Origin: Eublepharis macularius
Lineage: Eukaryota > Chordata > Lepidosauria > Squamata > Eublepharidae
DNA: 64,000 bases
Direction of reading: 5' to 3'
NCBI RefSeq assembly: GCF_028583425.1
Contig: NC_072792.1
Span: forward strand, 160,462,676-160,526,675
The notes beneath the pieces are model-generated. The model searched no databases, was not told the DNA's origin, and saw nothing but the letters and a program-made list of their open reading frames with translations. A program made the translations under genes and the position numbers. Positions 11,187 through 22,796 of this stretch are shown one piece after another (within the stretch, counting starts at the first letter, position 1; each line of letters opens with the position of its first letter).

Positions 11187-12600
11187 TAATTCCTGTTCAT
11201 TTCAACAGAGATCTGTGCAGTAGACAAACTGGAATAAAATTAAATGGCTTGTGTTTAGCATGTGAACAGCTAGATTATTGCATTATTATTATTTGCTTTG
11301 CTAACCATTCTGGTTTGTTTTGCCTTTGCTAAAAATGTGGCAGATGCTTCTCATTTTGCTTGCCGCACTTATCAGTAATTTCTTCAGCTGTTTATTTTCT
11401 CTGTTAGATTTACTTCTTTTTAAAGGGATTTTCTTGCTATTTTTAGCCCTGGGTTTTATTACCATTCTATAAACCAACTCGAACAATGGGAGAGGTGGGG
11501 ATGAAAATGATTTCAGTAAATAAACACTTAAATTCATGGGATCTGATCCAGACAGAGTGGCTGCAGAGAAGCCAATATTTAAATCTTTTAAAAGAGGTGA
11601 AACTTCTGCTAATCAGATGTTTGGTGGGAAATGCAAAACAGGGATAGGTAGTTGACCAACAGGTTCATGCGAAGTCCCTATGATTAAGGTTGCATTACAA
11701 GCCTAGCCTCCTCCCTCCATTCCCAGATCACTGATCACTAGGCTTTTTGAGGCTAAGTGGTATAATGCAGTGTTGGATGCGGGCCTGGGAGCAATGTGTT
11801 CAAGTCTTACTCAGTAACACTATTGAATGGTCTTGGGCTGACGAAAGTAACTTACAATGCCATCCAAAGCAGAATCGCAGCCTTCTAAGCCCATCGGCTT
11901 CAATGAATTTAGACGGGTATAACTCAGCTCGCTGTGGTATTGGTACCCTAAACAAGTTTGCTGTGAGGATAAAGATGTGAGGGGAGGGGGGATGGTGCAT
12001 ACCCTCCTGAGCTTCTTGTAGAAAGGATGGTAAGCTAGGTAACTGATAAAAATATCAGTACTTTAAAAAGGGCCCAGCTGTTGGATGGAGAATCATGCAC
12101 ACAGGCCTTTTAAATGTGTACAATTCTGCATCCTGTTTTTTATGCCATTGGATATGTTTTTAAAGCACCTTTATTGAAGGGGCCATTCGCTGATATTTGG
12201 TAGCAGTTTGGATGGCCATATGGGGATTCTCTCCCACGTAAGCTTTCATTTCTGCCTTCCCATTCAGCAACCCAAGTCTCCTTGTACATCTCTCATCCAT
12301 GTTCACTCAAAACCCAGGTTGCCAGCCTCCTCTCTGCACAATCCTGTTGTCTCTTCTCTCTCCATAACAACTATGTATATTTCTACTACTTCCTCCATCT
12401 CTCCCACCTCAGCCCTGCTCCTTACCTTATCATATGCTTGCCTCTTCAAATTTGGACAGCCAGTGATAGTCCTGCCTCAGGTTCCACAACTCTGCCCTCT
12501 TTCACAGCCCACAAAATAAGAGGCAGACCAAGTCTACCTTTGCCTGAGCGTGCGAGGCCTTCAGTTTTGAGAAAACCTATCCTACCATAAACCTCAAGAC
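11183..12600. other. Intergenic, fragment of tRNA-SINE and hairpin MITE only
   Basis: Around 11745-11830 a TAAGTGGTATAATGCAGTG head with a GTTCAAGTC box B resembles an old tRNA-derived SINE. At 11850-11925 there is half of the 88-bp hairpin MITE (CTTCTAAGCCCATCGGCTTC). The rest is featureless to me. Confidence 0.45.
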
Positions 12601-14450
12601 TCCTTTAGTTTAAGAGTAGGAATCAGGCAGCTCAGTCCAAGGCTCCGGGTGTTTGTGCATTGCTGACACTGATGTGCTGCCAGCACAGATTGGTGATATC
12701 TTATGTTCTCTCATTAGAGAAAAGAAATGGCAAGAGAAAGAGACCCAACTCCAAGGAGCTGAGAGCATAGCAACTGCTTTGGAACCCCTGGTGACATCAC
12801 TCCAGTCCACCAATCACAGAGTGGCATGCTGGCAACGCCTCTGTGAACCAGCCAACCAATGCACGAAGATGCCAACAGATCTCCCTGACATCATCGAGCT
12901 CCCACCCATGCAGAAAACAGACTAAGAGAAAGAACAAAAGAACTGCAGAGCACTCTGCTGCCTGGAGGATTGTAGCATGCCCAGTAATTATCGTATTCTT
13001 GGGAGTTTTGAATACCCTTCTGGAAATGCTTCCCCCCTTTGCCTGGTAGACACAGAGAAGGAAGCGTGGCCCCTCCAACCACATCACCCAGGCACCTCCA
13101 CAGCTCACTTGCCAGAGGAATCCTCATGGAAAGCCCATGGTTTCTCCTAGGCAAGGATTCAAGTCTTGTTGGAGGAAGGTCTGGAGGAGAATGCCCCAGG
13201 GAGCAACTGTTTGCAAAGCAAGAGGACAGAGAGACCAAGGAACTAATAAGAAAACTCACAACTGTACGTTTAAAAAGGGTATTCCTGCCCCCCACCATCT
13301 TAGCAGGAGTGGAAGGGAAGCAATCATGTAAGAAACAGAGCTATGAGTATTTTTATCCCATCAAGTGGAAAGCTAGAAAACTATGATAATATTTAGACCA
13401 GTAACAAGGTGTTCAGTAATAAACTAGGAGGAGGCCAGAGTAGACCCCATATTTCACATGCTGCAGACCATTTCACTGGGCACACAGGGGAAAGTCACAT
13501 TGTGGGGCCTTTGAATTCAGTCGTATATATCAGGGCAAGGAAAATGGCAGAGAAAAGGCATAGCACTGGCTGAACATGCATGAGGATCTCATTCCCTAGC
13601 TGTCCCAGTCACAGCTGAGATTTTGTACCATCAGACCCAACCAATTAGGGTGACTGCCCATGGTGATTGGCTGCCCCAAGGTCCATTCATTTTGCTTAAC
13701 ACTTTCCCATATAGCCATCTCTTTGACACCTTCATGGGCTTCATTACCATTGTCTGCAGCCATTCCTTCCAGAGACTCTTATTCTCTATCTCTTGTGCCT
13801 GTCATGTATCCTGCCTGGTTAATCACACACCAGCAGTGCGTAGGGAGATTGTGAACGCAGAGGAGCCTGCCTCTCCTAGAGCCAGCTACCCCCTTTAAGA
13901 ACTATGGACTCTGTTACCAGCAGTCAGGGATTCTGCCATCTGTGCCAGCCTCCCCATTTTGGACTATGAACTCCGTTGCCAGTGCCTGTCTCCTGAACCA
14001 GAGACCCTGCCTGTTTCCTGACTGTATGACTTATGGACTTTGCCACCCCTGCCTGCCCTCTGCCTCCCTGGATTAGGGACTCTCTCTCTCTTGCCCTAAG
14101 ACCCATTGCTAGACATGAACTTTACCTTGGGCATGGACCTGGCAGCTAGCAATGATGCACAAGCAAGGAGGATTCTCTGTGAAACGGACTAGGCGCCCCT
14201 TGGCCTGCCCTCCACAGGGAAGCCACCACAGAACAGTCCTGGGTCTGCCATAATGCCCAGAGCAGCCTGCCAGCAAGCCCATGAACACACAGAAGCAAAC
14301 CAGAGGGCAGCCATGTTCTCAGGCATCAGGCAGTTACTACGGATGGTTCTCCTTGAGTCCACCATTTCCCCACCAGGCTCCTGTCACATTCTGAGGTCCT
14401 GCCTCACCCTGATATGCAGATCGCTGGCCACAGCCCTGGGACAGAAGAGA
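12601..14450. other. GC-balanced stretch, possibly LTR-element interior
   Basis: The composition differs from the AT-rich flanks, with several chance frames of 60-135 codons and no recognisable gag, pol or env motif. It ends in a purine-rich GGGACAGAAGAGA directly before the LTR candidate at 14451, as a polypurine tract would. It may be a degraded interior. No gene can be assigned. Confidence 0.3.
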
Positions 14451-15213
14451 TGTGCTGGCTGAACAAAACAGACAATGGATTCATATTGATGCGCCCATCA
14501 AGCACCGATATTCCAAGCTGATTCCATCAGTACAACCCGGCTTCCTGTCAAATCTAATCAACCCCCCCTGCACTCCTTCCCTTCCTTTTGTCCCATCCCA
14601 AGGGTGTCACTGTCTCACAATCAGATCCTAAAGTGGCCCATCAGATTCTTGATATGAGCCCATCGTATCTCTTGTTAGCCCATTATATCTTTTGTTGAAA
14701 ACATCCTGAGAACCAGTCCCAGGCCGACCCCACAGGGCTCCGCCTCAGGACTTATTTCAGCTATTTAAGCAGGCTCTGCCTGACACTAGGTGCTTGGTGC
14801 TGGGCACTGTGCCCGGTGCCCGGCACTGTGCACGGCCGGGCGCTGCGCCCCATCCCCAACCCAGATGGCACTGTACATCGCCCCCCAACCTCGCTGCTGG
14901 AATCTCTGCTCCTCACCGTGATCCGGTAATGTATTGCCTCTATTCCATCGATCTCAAGTGGGTTCCTGCTAATGCAAATGTCTCTGTAACTCTTTACAAC
15001 CTTTATTTCTGAGTTCTTGTATGTCTGCTGTATGTAAGTGCTATGTCAGGCATATGCAACACTTTTAGTAAACATTATTTATTTGAATATTAGCCTCCTC
15101 TTTCTTTTCTGAGTAATCTGATAGACTGACTCTGGTATAGTTGGTTAAAGATCCGCACTAGCTCAAGCCGAACTGCTTGCTAATTTCCCCATAAAATAGC
15201 AGTTCTGGTAACA
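14451..15213 (+). mobile_element. Candidate retroviral-type LTR (solo or 3')
   Basis: It begins TGTGCTGG after a purine tract and ends GGTAACA, the TG...CA form. A TATA-like CTATTTAAG lies at 14761-14769, followed by GC-rich sequence and an AGTAAA near 15069, in the order U3-R-U5. No matching second LTR or clear short duplication was found, so the boundaries are provisional. Confidence 0.42.
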
Positions 15214-15804
15214 CTCCCCCTGCTACAACACAATTGTGCAGACATTGGAGGCCTCTCTCAGCCTCCTGACAACATTAATCCCATACTGAAAACAGTCGAG
15301 GATGGCAATGAGCAGCTGGTGGGTCTAGCTACCAAAACCCATTCAAAGAGAGATACCAACTTTGAAATAATCCACATGTTTATTGAACAGCATCAAGAAT
15401 GGAGTTTATTGTAAAGTTTTTTTAATCTAAAATTTTCTGTAAATGACAAACTACAATCTGTATCTTATGTATTTGATTACAATAAAACTGTTTAATTTAA
15501 AAAAAAGAATGGAGTTCTCAGTGTAAGTGAAATGAATGGAGTTTTCTAATCTCTTGATGGAGAAAGGCATGAAAAGGTGAATAAAGGTGCAGGATCACAG
15601 GTGGAATCGTCCCTCTCACATGATGGTCAGACAACTGCCTGTTATGCAACTTGCAGTGATGCAGGAGTTGGGCTAGAACAAGAGAGTTGGCAACCCCTCT
15701 GCAGAGTAACTAGAGGCATGCTGGTTACAGCAGCTGTTTCTTGATCAGCCCTCCTGGTCTCTATCCCTGTTGGAAGGCTGCCTGGAGAGAGTCAAAAGAG
15801 GCAC
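15214..15804. other. No recognisable feature
   Basis: AT-rich sequence with an A-rich run at 15498-15508. No exon or repeat was recognised with confidence. Confidence 0.35.
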
Positions 15805-15934
15805 GGGGCCAAACTACAAGCGACGAATGACACTTGAATGGCAAGTGTATTTCTCCCTGTTCACTTGCCCTCCACTTGCGCTCCACTTGATCCACTTGCC
15901 GTTCAAGTGTCATTTGTCACTTGTAGCTTGGCCC
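15805..15934. mobile_element. Palindromic MITE (GGGCCAAGCTACAAGTGAC family), copy 1
   Basis: Ends GGGGCCAAACTACAAGCGAC and GTCACTTGTAGCTTGGCCC are inverted repeats. The interior carries GAATGACACTTGAATGGCAAG and its inverse. The family recurs at 58462-58590 and, as a half, at 23876-23952. Confidence 0.8.
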
Positions 15935-15957
15935 ATGGTATCAGTAACCAGCAACGT

Positions 15958-16150
15958 GCAGAATTTATTTATTTGTTCCTTTTGTTTTGCTTCATTTATA
16001 CCCCACCTTTCTCCCCAGTGGAGACTCTCCTCTCCTCCATTTTTCTCCTCACAACAACCCTGCAAGGTAGGGGATGTGACAGGCCCAAAGTCACCCAGCA
16101 AGCTGCCATGGCAGAGCTGGGAATTGAACCTGAGACAAGAAGCAACAGAG
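15958..16150 (-). mobile_element. Sauria-type SINE, reversed
   Basis: On + it reads ATTTATACCCCACCTTTCTC, CAACAACCCTGCAAGGTAGG and CCAAAGTCACCCAGC, then GGGAATTGAACCTGAGAC (box B region). This is the reverse complement of a tRNA-headed SINE with a Bov-B-like tail. Confidence 0.8.
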
Positions 16151-16702
16151 AGCTGTAGCATTCTGCACATGGTGTGAGCTATGACCTAGGTGCTCTTCTG
16201 GTTCCTATACCTCTCCTTTCCCCTCTTTGGGCTTCCACTGTAGGAGACACTTGTGGGTGGGAGGAGGAACAGTGTAGTATTTAGGCTGATTCAGAATCAA
16301 TACAGCTCAGTTCCGGTGCATATCATTCCAGACCTACATTCACATCTCTGTACAAAGACTGTTTGGTTCCTGTTGTTCTTTCTTGGATTAAACATATAGA
16401 AACATGAGAAGCCAAGGAAGACACTATAATAAGGATGTGAGGCAGCAACAGGTGGCTGCACTTGTCAAGTAAGCTGGGCAGAATCTGGAATCCACGAAGG
16501 CTGAAAGCAGTCTTGCCTTGATCCCGAAGAATACAGACCATTCCAGGCCATTCCAAACTTCTTCTCTTTTGGGGAAGAGCCTCCCTGCTTTGCAGCACTC
16601 AAAAGAGTTCAGAAGGACCCTGCCCTGATAAGAATCCCCAGACGAAGGAATCTAAAGGAAATGTGAAAAGCAATAGTACCCTGGCTCCCCCCTCCTTCCA
16701 TG

Positions 16703-16770
16703 CATAAATAGAATGTCCTGAATTCTGTGCCTCCGCCTAGCCCCTCTTAAATGTGTATCTGGTGACGTCA
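16703..16770 (+). promoter_or_regulatory. Candidate SLN promoter motifs: TATA-like box and CRE palindrome
   Basis: CATAAATA (16703-16710) resembles a TATA box and overlaps an A/T-rich MEF2-like stretch ending in TAG. TGACGTCA (16763-16770) is a perfect CRE/ATF palindrome. If the TATA is real, initiation would be near 16735 and the CRE would be just downstream of it. The function is unproven. Confidence 0.3.
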
Positions 16771-16929
16771 TTGCTTTTGTTGCCAAAGCGCTCCTTGCTC
16801 CCCTCCCTCAGAGTACTTTAGTCCCAGCAGAGAAAACTGGGAATCCAGACTGCTCTGGGAAATGAGGAGAAGCTGAGGAAGCCTTGGGTACCACAGCCGG
16901 AAGCCCTGAGCTCCATCAGTCCTGTTCAG
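16735..16929 (+). other. SLN: Candidate SLN non-coding first exon
   Basis: A TATA-like CATAAATA at 16703-16710 is followed by unique, moderately GC-rich sequence. This ends at a donor-like CAG/GTAGAG (exon end 16929, GT at 16930). A cAMP-response palindrome TGACGTCA sits at 16763-16770. The implied intron of about 4.4 kb reaches the coding-exon acceptor at 21324, giving a compact gene of about 5 kb, similar in scale to mammalian SLN. No transcript supports it here. It is inference from signals, and the exact start is a guess. Confidence 0.33.
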
Positions 16930-17734
16930 GTAGAGCAAGAGTTCTGTTTCATATGCCCAGATCTTCCTCTTTTCTGGATGGCTGAATGCTCTATTAAGTC
17001 TCCTGAGAGTGGAAAAGAAAAGCTAACATATAGCTGCACAAAATACTGGCTTTCTAATTAATATGCTTATGAAGAAAACTTCTAGGTAAAGCCTTCTGGT
17101 ACTAACTATCTGCACTGTTGACTTTTTCCTGCTTTTTAAAACATGACACTATTACTAATAATTTATAGAACACATTTAGACTGTTGTCCTGGGCACAAAT
17201 AGATACGTACACAGGGCATACATCAGTTTCGTCGGGGCTTTACTGGATCATGGGCTGTATTTCATGATCTTGTTCTCTGTAATCTTCTGAGGAAAATAGC
17301 TATTATTCCCATTTTACAGATCTGGAGCAGAAGCTATGAAGGAATGACTGGATTGAGGCTATTTATCAAATCCATGACTATTAGTGGGAGATTTGAACTC
17401 ATGCTTCCTAAATTTGAAAACAACACAGCATTTCTAAAGTGTACTGATTCTCTTTTAGATAGAAGAGGTGTGCTGCTAGCTGTTAAATAAAAAACTGTGT
17501 AAGCCCTTGAACCATATCTAAGCTCAGCCATGACCTTACTTGCTAGCCTTACGTAAGCCCCCATTTCTTAGCCTTCCATCAGTAAAAGAGGGACAATGAT
17601 ATAGTCGCATACGTTACAGGGGTTCTGTGTAAGAATTACGAAGATAATGTACATGAAAGTGCTTTGACCCCTTCAAAAAACAGCCTTTAAACACATATTG
17701 TTAAAGTAGGACTGAAGTAAATGATCTAAATTAA

Positions 17735-17940
17735 TGGATCTGGGAGACCCAGGTTCAAATCTCTACTCTGCTATGGAAAGGCACTAGGTGACCCTAAGCC
17801 AGTCAAACTCTCTCAGCTGAACTTACCTCACAGGGCTGTTGTGAGGATCAAATGTACAAAAGGAGACCGTAGGCTGCTTTGAGTTCCCCCTGGAAAGAAA
17901 GGCGGGTTATAAATGAAGTAAATAAAATAAAATATGCTAC
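17735..17940 (+). mobile_element. Sauria-type SINE
   Basis: The head has box B GGTTCAAATCTC and the middle TTACCTCACAGGGCTGTTGTGAGGATCAAA (split motif). The tail GGCGGGTTATAAATGAAG is followed by AAATAAAATAAAAT. The 5' box A part is degraded. Confidence 0.85.
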
Positions 17941-19500
17941 TATTACGACTAATATAGTAATATTATAGTAGCATTAGTACTCTCAAACTGCAATGCACAC
18001 ACAGTTAGAAATAAGCCCCGTTCATCTTAGTGAAACATATTTACACTAAAGATATACAGGACTAGCTGTTAATCACTTTGTCTGTGGCTTGCCTGGATCT
18101 TATATATTCAGGTCTTTACCTGGGGGTCCTGAAAAGTTAAATGAAGGCATGAAAATCTATACTGCTCAGAGATCAATTCAATGAAGTGATTTGCTGCTCA
18201 AAACATTTTTTAAAAACAGTAGCGCAACCCATAGGGAACTGCAGGATCTTGGAACCGAGGAAAACTCAGTTGTGTTGCCTCCATCTACTAAAATTAGCAC
18301 AAGAACATTGTGAAGGCTTTCAGTGGGAAATAAGTATGGCCCAGAATAGCCTTAGAAAAATAGAAAATCCAATGGGAGTCTTCTAAACTGCAGTTTACAA
18401 TCATAAAGTTCTATGAGGGGGCACCATTTCAGGCTTTGCTGATGAATATTGAAGATTTCAATGATGGGGGACAAGATTCCTAGCAAAATGTTAAACGGCA
18501 CCCCCACCCCCCCACCCCCGCTCATTTGATGTGTTTTTTAATCTTTGGGACTAGCAAACTTTTGCGGAGGAAATCAGACATGATCAGAAAACCATATGTA
18601 TATGAGGGGGGCGGGGGAGAAAGAAAGAGAGATCATTTCTTTTAAACAATCTAAATGCTAGCCCTTCGTTCTCTCAGTGGTTCTTCCCAAAAGAAAACAG
18701 AGAGATGCCATCATTACAATAATTAGCACCTTACTCTCTAACCTATATGGATTAGAGTATAATATTTAATGCAGGCTAGTCAGCTATGATTAAAATTCTT
18801 TGTGTGTATCTGATCTTTGCTGCCTCAGTGTTATATTTCAAAAAAGCTTGGATGAAGCTCTCAAAATGGGCAAGTCTTTTTAAAAATGTGCTTAATAAGA
18901 ACATTGAGACCAAAAAATGAAAAAGAATTAATTTACTGTCACATCCACTTTTTCAGCGGAAGTATTAGCCTTTAAGCCAATTGACAGACAGAACCTTTTA
19001 AAAAGTCTGTATCAGCACTTGGGGAGGGGAGGGGTGTGCATACAGCTGGTCAGGTGATATGTTGGCACAGTTCTGATGAAGATTTGTTCCTTTGCTGACA
19101 TACTAGCAGGGAAGAGATCCTCCAGTTTTCTTTTGGCAAAGATAAGCACAAGGAACTTGAAAAGAGCCCAAAATCTAATATGGCAGAGGGTTATAGTATA
19201 TGGGGAGTTGCCTTCAACAGAGCAAGGCCATTGGTCAGCCTACTTCAACACTATCTGTTGGTAGTAGGTTGCCACAGACTCGTCTTCCCCAGCCCTGATA
19301 CCTGAGAACCTTTAAGCAATGGTGCCAGGTACCGAACATTTAAAGTACAACCTCTTTCTTTGATCTATTTCCCCAGCCTTTTTAAGCAGCTCCCCAAGTT
19401 GCTGAAAAAATAATACAATTGGATTTAAAGAAAGTTTATGTATTCCTATACACAAACTACTGCACAGTCACCCACACAAATATGGAACAAATATTTATTT

Positions 19501-19779
19501 ATATTGTCGAAGGCTTTCACAGCCAGAGAATGATGGCTGTTGTGGGTTTTCCGGGCTGTATAGCCGTGGTCTTGGCATTGTAGTTCCTGACGTTTCTCCA
19601 GCAGCTGTGGCTGGCATCTTCAGAGGTGTAGCACCAAAAGACAGAGATCTCTGACACTGAGAGATCTCTGTCTTTTGGTGCTACACCTTTGAAGATGCCA
19701 GTCACAGCTGCTGGAGAAACGTCAGGAACTACAATGCCAAGACCACGGCAATACAGCCCGGAAAACCCACAACAACCAT
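19501..19779. mobile_element. Palindromic Penelope-like insertion, family 1, copy A
   Basis: A perfect 13-bp duplication, CAAATATTTATTT, flanks it (19488-19500 and 19780-19792). The left arm starts TTGTCGAAGGCTTTCACAGC. The arms, about 120 bp each, are near-perfect inverted copies around AGAGATCTCTGACACTGAGAG. The right arm stops at ACCCACAACAACC, about 32 nt short of the left arm's end. The - strand arm holds a hammerhead-like core: CTGAAGA at 19617-19623 and GAAACGTC at 19589-19596. It interrupts a reversed SINE tail. Confidence 0.85.
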
Positions 19780-19930
19780 CAAATATTTATTTGTTTATGC
19801 CCTGCATTTCTCTCCAAAGGGGACCCACAGTGGCAAACCATATTGTTCTCCTCTCCTCAGTTTATCCTGACAATAACCCCATGTGTGCTTCCATGGCAGA
19901 ATGGGGATTCTATTTAGTTACATCATATTG
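19780..19930 (-). mobile_element. Sauria-type SINE remnant, reversed
   Basis: TATTTATTTGTTTATGCCCTG, TCTCCAAAGGGGACCCACAG and CTCCTCTCCTCAGTTTATCC are the reversed SINE tail. The tRNA head is lost. Copy A of the palindrome inserted in its A/T-rich end. Confidence 0.7.
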
Positions 19931-21324
19931 GGAGGCCACACCAGCAAAGCAAGGGTATAACTCCACCTCACTTAAGTCATGCTCCACAAGGCCTCAGCCA
20001 GGCATCCATCTTAGGAAATCACTTCAGTAGTCCTACCAGCCTTCCTCAGGAACATGCCTAGTTTGACTTCTAAACAAATGTATCTGCTATGTGGTTTTTA
20101 GGTATTAATTAATATGAATGTACATTACAGGCTGTGTGTCATCAGGGAATTGTTTTTTGGCAGATCAGAGGCAACTGATGTCCTTAGATTACTTATAACC
20201 TGGGTGATTGCAAGAACAATGTTCAGTATGATGGAGATTAACATTACTGTGTGGTGGTATGGAATAAATATACTATAGGACTTTCTTCAGTTCTTCTCAG
20301 TTGAGGAAGTAGGATAATGATTGTCACAGTCTATGGTCAGTGGTAACAGTTTATTAACTCATCATGTAGTCAGACCAACCAGATAAGTGGTTTTTTAAAG
20401 TGGCCACCATACAGGCTGAAGGCTAGATTTTGGGGGGTCACTTATGTTCCCTTTGGCAAATATAGCTGATGGTTTCCACATGCTGGGGTTCTACCTTGCT
20501 CTGGCAACCATTGAAATGGAGAGACATTCATTCATTCCTCACATTTACCATATAGGATGGCCAGAAAACATGGCTGTTTTTCAGGCTAGCACTCTCCCTG
20601 GCCCCCAGGGGTTTATAGTGATGGCATGAGATGCAGACTCATTAATATCTGGTCAATTTGGTTGCCTGTTTGAAATGTTAACGATGCAATGTGAAACCTG
20701 TTATATGAAAGCAACAAAATTCCTACTGCTCACGCCTGTGAAGTTAAAATGTGGTCATAGAGTCCTCCCAGGTCATGTGGAACCTTCTTTCTGAAGAGGC
20801 CAACTTGTCCCATACTTTCGAACTTCCACAGAGATTAGTTTAAGCCAGACTGAATGTTGTTATTGCGTGACTAAACTGTAAAGTGCATTAAACTCACACT
20901 ACTGAAAACCAAAACACATTTGAAAGTTTTCCTTTAAGAATAACTGATACATATTATAATTTTGTTAGAATTTTCCCCTGAAGTTTTCAATGACACCATG
21001 CCTTTCAAAAGCCATATTTTTGTTTCCCTTACCCTTAGTAAAGAAAAGTAATTGCAAATCCAAACTGGATTTCCAGGATTGCTTGCCATGAGGGATATAT
21101 TTCTGGGTGGGGATGACACAGAGAACATACCCTTTTTTGCACAGTAGAAACTGAAGAAGGTGATAAGCTGTTAGAGATACCTCCTGCCTTTTTATATCCT
21201 CTGCATGTACTAACAGTTAGCAATAGAAATAACATTTACGTATAGTTGTATAAATAATGCTTTGGGGGGAGGCTTCCGAAGTTCACGCATTTGAGTTTTG
21301 TTGGGTATTTTTCTTGTTCTTTAG

Positions 21325-21960
21325 GAGAGGACAAATTTGATCTCAAGGATAACCTGAAACAAGAGACTCCTCTTCCGCTTCCATATTTTGGCCTCTGTTC
21401 TTCCCTTGTCCATTCCTGGCCATGGATAGATCCGCGCAAGAGCTTTTCCTCAACTTTATGATTGTCTTGATTACCGTGCTTCTCATGTGGCTCCTGGTGA
21501 AGTCTTACCAAGACGCATAGGCCCACTCCATGGCGTCACTGAAGGACGTGTTTGGAAAAGGATGACGTGAAGTCTACTGAATAAGAATGTTGCTGTGTGT
21601 GCCTCACACCTTTGGCTTTGTGTGCAAAATATGATTTTTTTTACTCTAAAATACCTCTTGGATTCACACATCTAGTCAAATGGATTTGGGATGATGTAAA
21701 TTATTTTACAATAATGTATTTAGAAAACTTGGCATTTCCTTATCAGTGCATGTATCTGACCTGGAACCACGATGTCTGCTACAGACAGCAATGTTAATGT
21801 ACTCAGAATGCCTCTTGGTTTCCTAATGACACATCTACAATGTACATTGTTGAATCAGTTTTCCATAGTCAGATATCTTCTTAGGGGAAAGAAATGTGGA
21901 AAACTTTTCTTTCATTCATTGTTGCTGCCATTTTAATAAAGAAGAAGGTATAAAGCACTT
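21325..21960 (+). other. SLN: SLN coding exon with 5' and 3' UTR
   Basis: A pyrimidine-rich acceptor ending TTCTTGTTCTTTAG lies at 21311-21324. The exon would begin at 21325, giving about 97 nt of 5' UTR before the ATG. After the stop at 21518-21520 comes about 415 nt of AT-rich sequence without repeats, then an AATAAA at 21935-21940. Cleavage is therefore expected near 21950-21965. Sarcolipin genes normally have one non-coding exon and one exon carrying the whole frame, which fits. The 3' end is inferred from the signal only. Confidence 0.75.
21422..21520 (+). CDS. SLN: Sarcolipin, 32 residues, complete
   Basis: Sarcolipin is a single-pass sarcoplasmic reticulum micropeptide that binds SERCA pumps and uncouples ATP hydrolysis from calcium transport in muscle. 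The frame starts [12 protein letters not shown], continues with a hydrophobic helix (residues 8-26, containing [11 protein letters not shown]) and ends KSYQDA. The core ELFLNF, VLIT, LMWLLV and SYQ blocks match the vertebrate family. The start has a good context (GCC before ATG, G after) and is the only sensible ATG. The family length is usually 31 residues, so this copy is one longer. Two oddities: the luminal end is KSYQDA, not the mammalian RSYQY, and residue 5 is Ala (with Ser4), where mammals have the reported phosphosite Thr5. The frame is too short for ordinary ORF calling. ELMOD1 lies convergently downstream, as in mammals. Identification is very secure. Confidence 0.97.
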   Translation: MDRSAQELFLNFMIVLITVLLMWLLVKSYQDA

Positions 21961-22208
21961 CTTATTCTCCTTCGTTTTCTCCTTGAAGGTTGTACCATAA
22001 AAGAATGATGAGTCCATATGACAGACATGATTGCATGTCTTGAAACTTGCTTGGCAGATGCTAACGAAGTCATCAGGGAAAAAATGGCTTTTGTGAGTTT
22101 CTGCTGAGCAACAGTTATTTGTAGCACAGGGGCTGATTACTATATATAACATTTCTTTACGTGCAGGTCCACCTACCTGTATGAGGCTATATTCTTAATT
22201 TTCTTACG

Positions 22209-22747
22209 CAGGGGTCATTTCGTAGAAAAAGAGCTGGGAGGAACTCATTAGCATAACTCATTAGCACAACTCATTAGCAAATGCCACGCCTCTTGCCATC
22301 GCCGGAAGTGTGTCATGAGCATAACTGATTTGCATGTGCCACACCCTCTGACATCACCTATCCTGGCTGTTTTGTACCCAATCCTGGCCATTCAGGGCTG
22401 AAATTGGGCCCCAAATGGCAAAAGGGGCTGAAAATGGCCAAAAAGGGGCCCCAAATGGTCAGGATCAGGCTGCTGCTGAGCAAGAGAGTGATTCACCACC
22501 TGTCAGAGGCCCGATCTGGGCCAGTTTGGTGTAGTGGTTAAGAGCACGGAACTCTAATCTGGAGAGCCGGGTTTGATTCCCCACTCCTCCACAAAGCCAG
22601 CTGGGTGACCTTGGGCGAGTCACAGTTCTCTTGAGCTCTCTTAGCCCCACCCACCTCACAGGGTGATTGTTGTGGGGTAATAATAACACTTTGTAAACCG
22701 CTCTGAGTGGGCATTAAGTTGTCCTGAAGGGCGGTATATAAATCGAA

Positions 22748-22796
<49 letters not shown>

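Larger units (their letters stand above)
16930..21324 (+). other. Probable SLN intron 1 with SINE and palindromic insertions
   Basis: This gene-less stretch holds a Sauria-type SINE (17735-17940), a degenerate reversed tRNA-Ala-SINE-like piece near 19190-19340, the palindromic insertion at 19501-19779 and the reversed SINE remnant it hit. The rest (about 17000-17730, 17940-19190 and 19930-21300) is AT-rich single-copy-looking sequence in which no coding exon is recognised. Confidence 0.4.

Noticed and set aside
12653-13386. Cluster of 90-135 codon frames on both strands as a gene
   Set aside because: The frames overlap on both strands with no conserved motif or splice pattern. They are more likely decayed LTR-element sequence.
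19501-19779. CRISPR-like array or rho-independent terminator from the inverted repeats
   Set aside because: The locus is eukaryotic, there are no regular spacers, and the 13-bp duplication shows an insertion.
22518-22600. tRNA gene from clear A and B boxes
   Set aside because: No acceptor or anticodon stem pairing is preserved, and the same unit recurs with a SINE tail at 59111.
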